NCBI GenBank assembly: GCA_963718405.1
Contig: CAVQYZ010000002.1
Coordinates: 744,001 to 808,000, forward strand
DNA: 64,000 bases
Origin: Bog-756 sp963718405
GTDB lineage: Bacteria > Actinomycetota > Acidimicrobiia > Acidimicrobiales > RAAP-2
Direction of reading: 5' to 3'
A model generated the notes under the pieces. It worked only from the letters and a program-made list of their open reading frames with translations, was not told the DNA's origin and did no database searches. The position numbers and the translations under genes were made by a program. The stretch's first letter is position 1, and each line of letters starts with the position of its first letter. Of the stretch, positions 63,816 to 64,000 are shown in pieces.

Positions 63816-64000
63816 ATGGCCATGGCGCTACTGCTGGTTCGTCACGCCAACGCGGGAAGGCGGAGCGCGTACAAAGGAGATGATCGGCAACGCCCTCTGT
63901 CACCCAGGGGCCGGGAGCGGGCCATCGAGCTGGTTCCCCTCCTGGCGCAGTACCGGCCCCAGAGGATCCTGAGCAGCCCCTACGTCCGTTGCTGGGAGAC
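63816..64000 (+). CDS. SixA-like histidine phosphatase, 3' truncated by the window edge
   Basis: ATG 63816 (or 63822) begins MAMALLLVRHANAG, with the catalytic RHA-x-AG of SixA-type phosphohistidine phosphatases. RPLSPRGRERAIELVPLL and RILSSPYVRC follow. About 61 residues are visible. Many actinobacteria have this domain alone or attached to a Nudix domain; only the beginning is seen here. Confidence 0.83.
   Translation, partial: MAMALLLVRHANAGRRSAYKGDDRQRPLSPRGRERAIELVPLLAQYRPQRILSSPYVRCWE

Noticed and set aside
1..64000. tRNA, rRNA, insertion sequence or prophage
   Set aside because: No tRNA-like TTCGA arms with acceptor pairing, no rRNA core sequence, no transposase or integrase motifs and no terminal inverted repeats were seen.

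Overview
The window is 64 kb of very GC-rich, densely coded DNA from an actinobacterium. Three kinds of gene point that way: F420-type LLM oxidoreductases, a HelD-family helicase, and a phosphofructokinase with the actinobacterial pyrophosphate-type residues. A secreted acid-type G1 peptidase with 'GYxLVGxDGGVFxFG' repeats and a DUF929 thioredoxin-like protein suggest class Acidimicrobiia or a relative, perhaps acid-tolerant. That placement is an inference. No rRNA, tRNA, CRISPR array, insertion sequence or prophage was recognised, so this looks like ordinary chromosome.

Layout. 1-7 kb: a flippase-like membrane protein, lipoproteins, a KimA-like potassium permease, a patatin and a doxX/hxlR divergent pair. 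7-19 kb: a PAS-GGDEF-EAL protein, aidB, a 2'-5' RNA ligase-like enzyme, a DUF929 thioredoxin-like protein, an MFS pump with divergent tetR and paired operators, a HelD-like helicase and prs. 19-32 kb: a sugar kinase and GH4 glycosidase pair, an LLM oxidoreductase, an AhpD-like protein, PPi-type phosphofructokinase, an ABC exporter, a G1 peptidase-propeller protein, a DMT transporter and an SDR. 32-39 kb: lipid and CoA metabolism (two acyl-CoA-type genes, a serine hydrolase, a GlxA-type regulator, a PHB depolymerase-like lipoprotein, a desaturase).

39.8-44.7 kb is the most coherent system. A cobalamin riboswitch precedes a four-gene overlapping operon: an anchored SCO2322-like surface protein, EcfT, a double-domain ECF ATPase and an S component. 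This is very probably vitamin B12 uptake. 44.7-52.5 kb is a stress and iron region. It holds a zinc metallopeptidase divergent from a LexA-boxed alkB, an encapsulated ferritin bearing a shell-targeting tail, a hemerythrin-like protein, an ECF sigma/anti-sigma pair, CsbD, a tiny hydrophobic protein and a transglutaminase-like protein. 52.5-64 kb is mixed metabolism: LLM and aldo/keto reductases, a biotin-carrier/carboxyltransferase fusion, an HDAC-like deacetylase coupled to an HSL-type esterase, a CPA2 antiporter, a DsbA-like protein, SnoaL-like proteins and the start of a SixA-like phosphatase.

Two window-wide signals cut across the genes. First, about a dozen conserved genes are each broken by one apparent single-base insertion or deletion with intact homologous sequence on both sides. 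This is more likely consensus error than decay. Second, short tandem repeats (12-23 bp units) recur at gene boundaries and repeatedly contain the stop codon of one gene or of both genes of a convergent pair.
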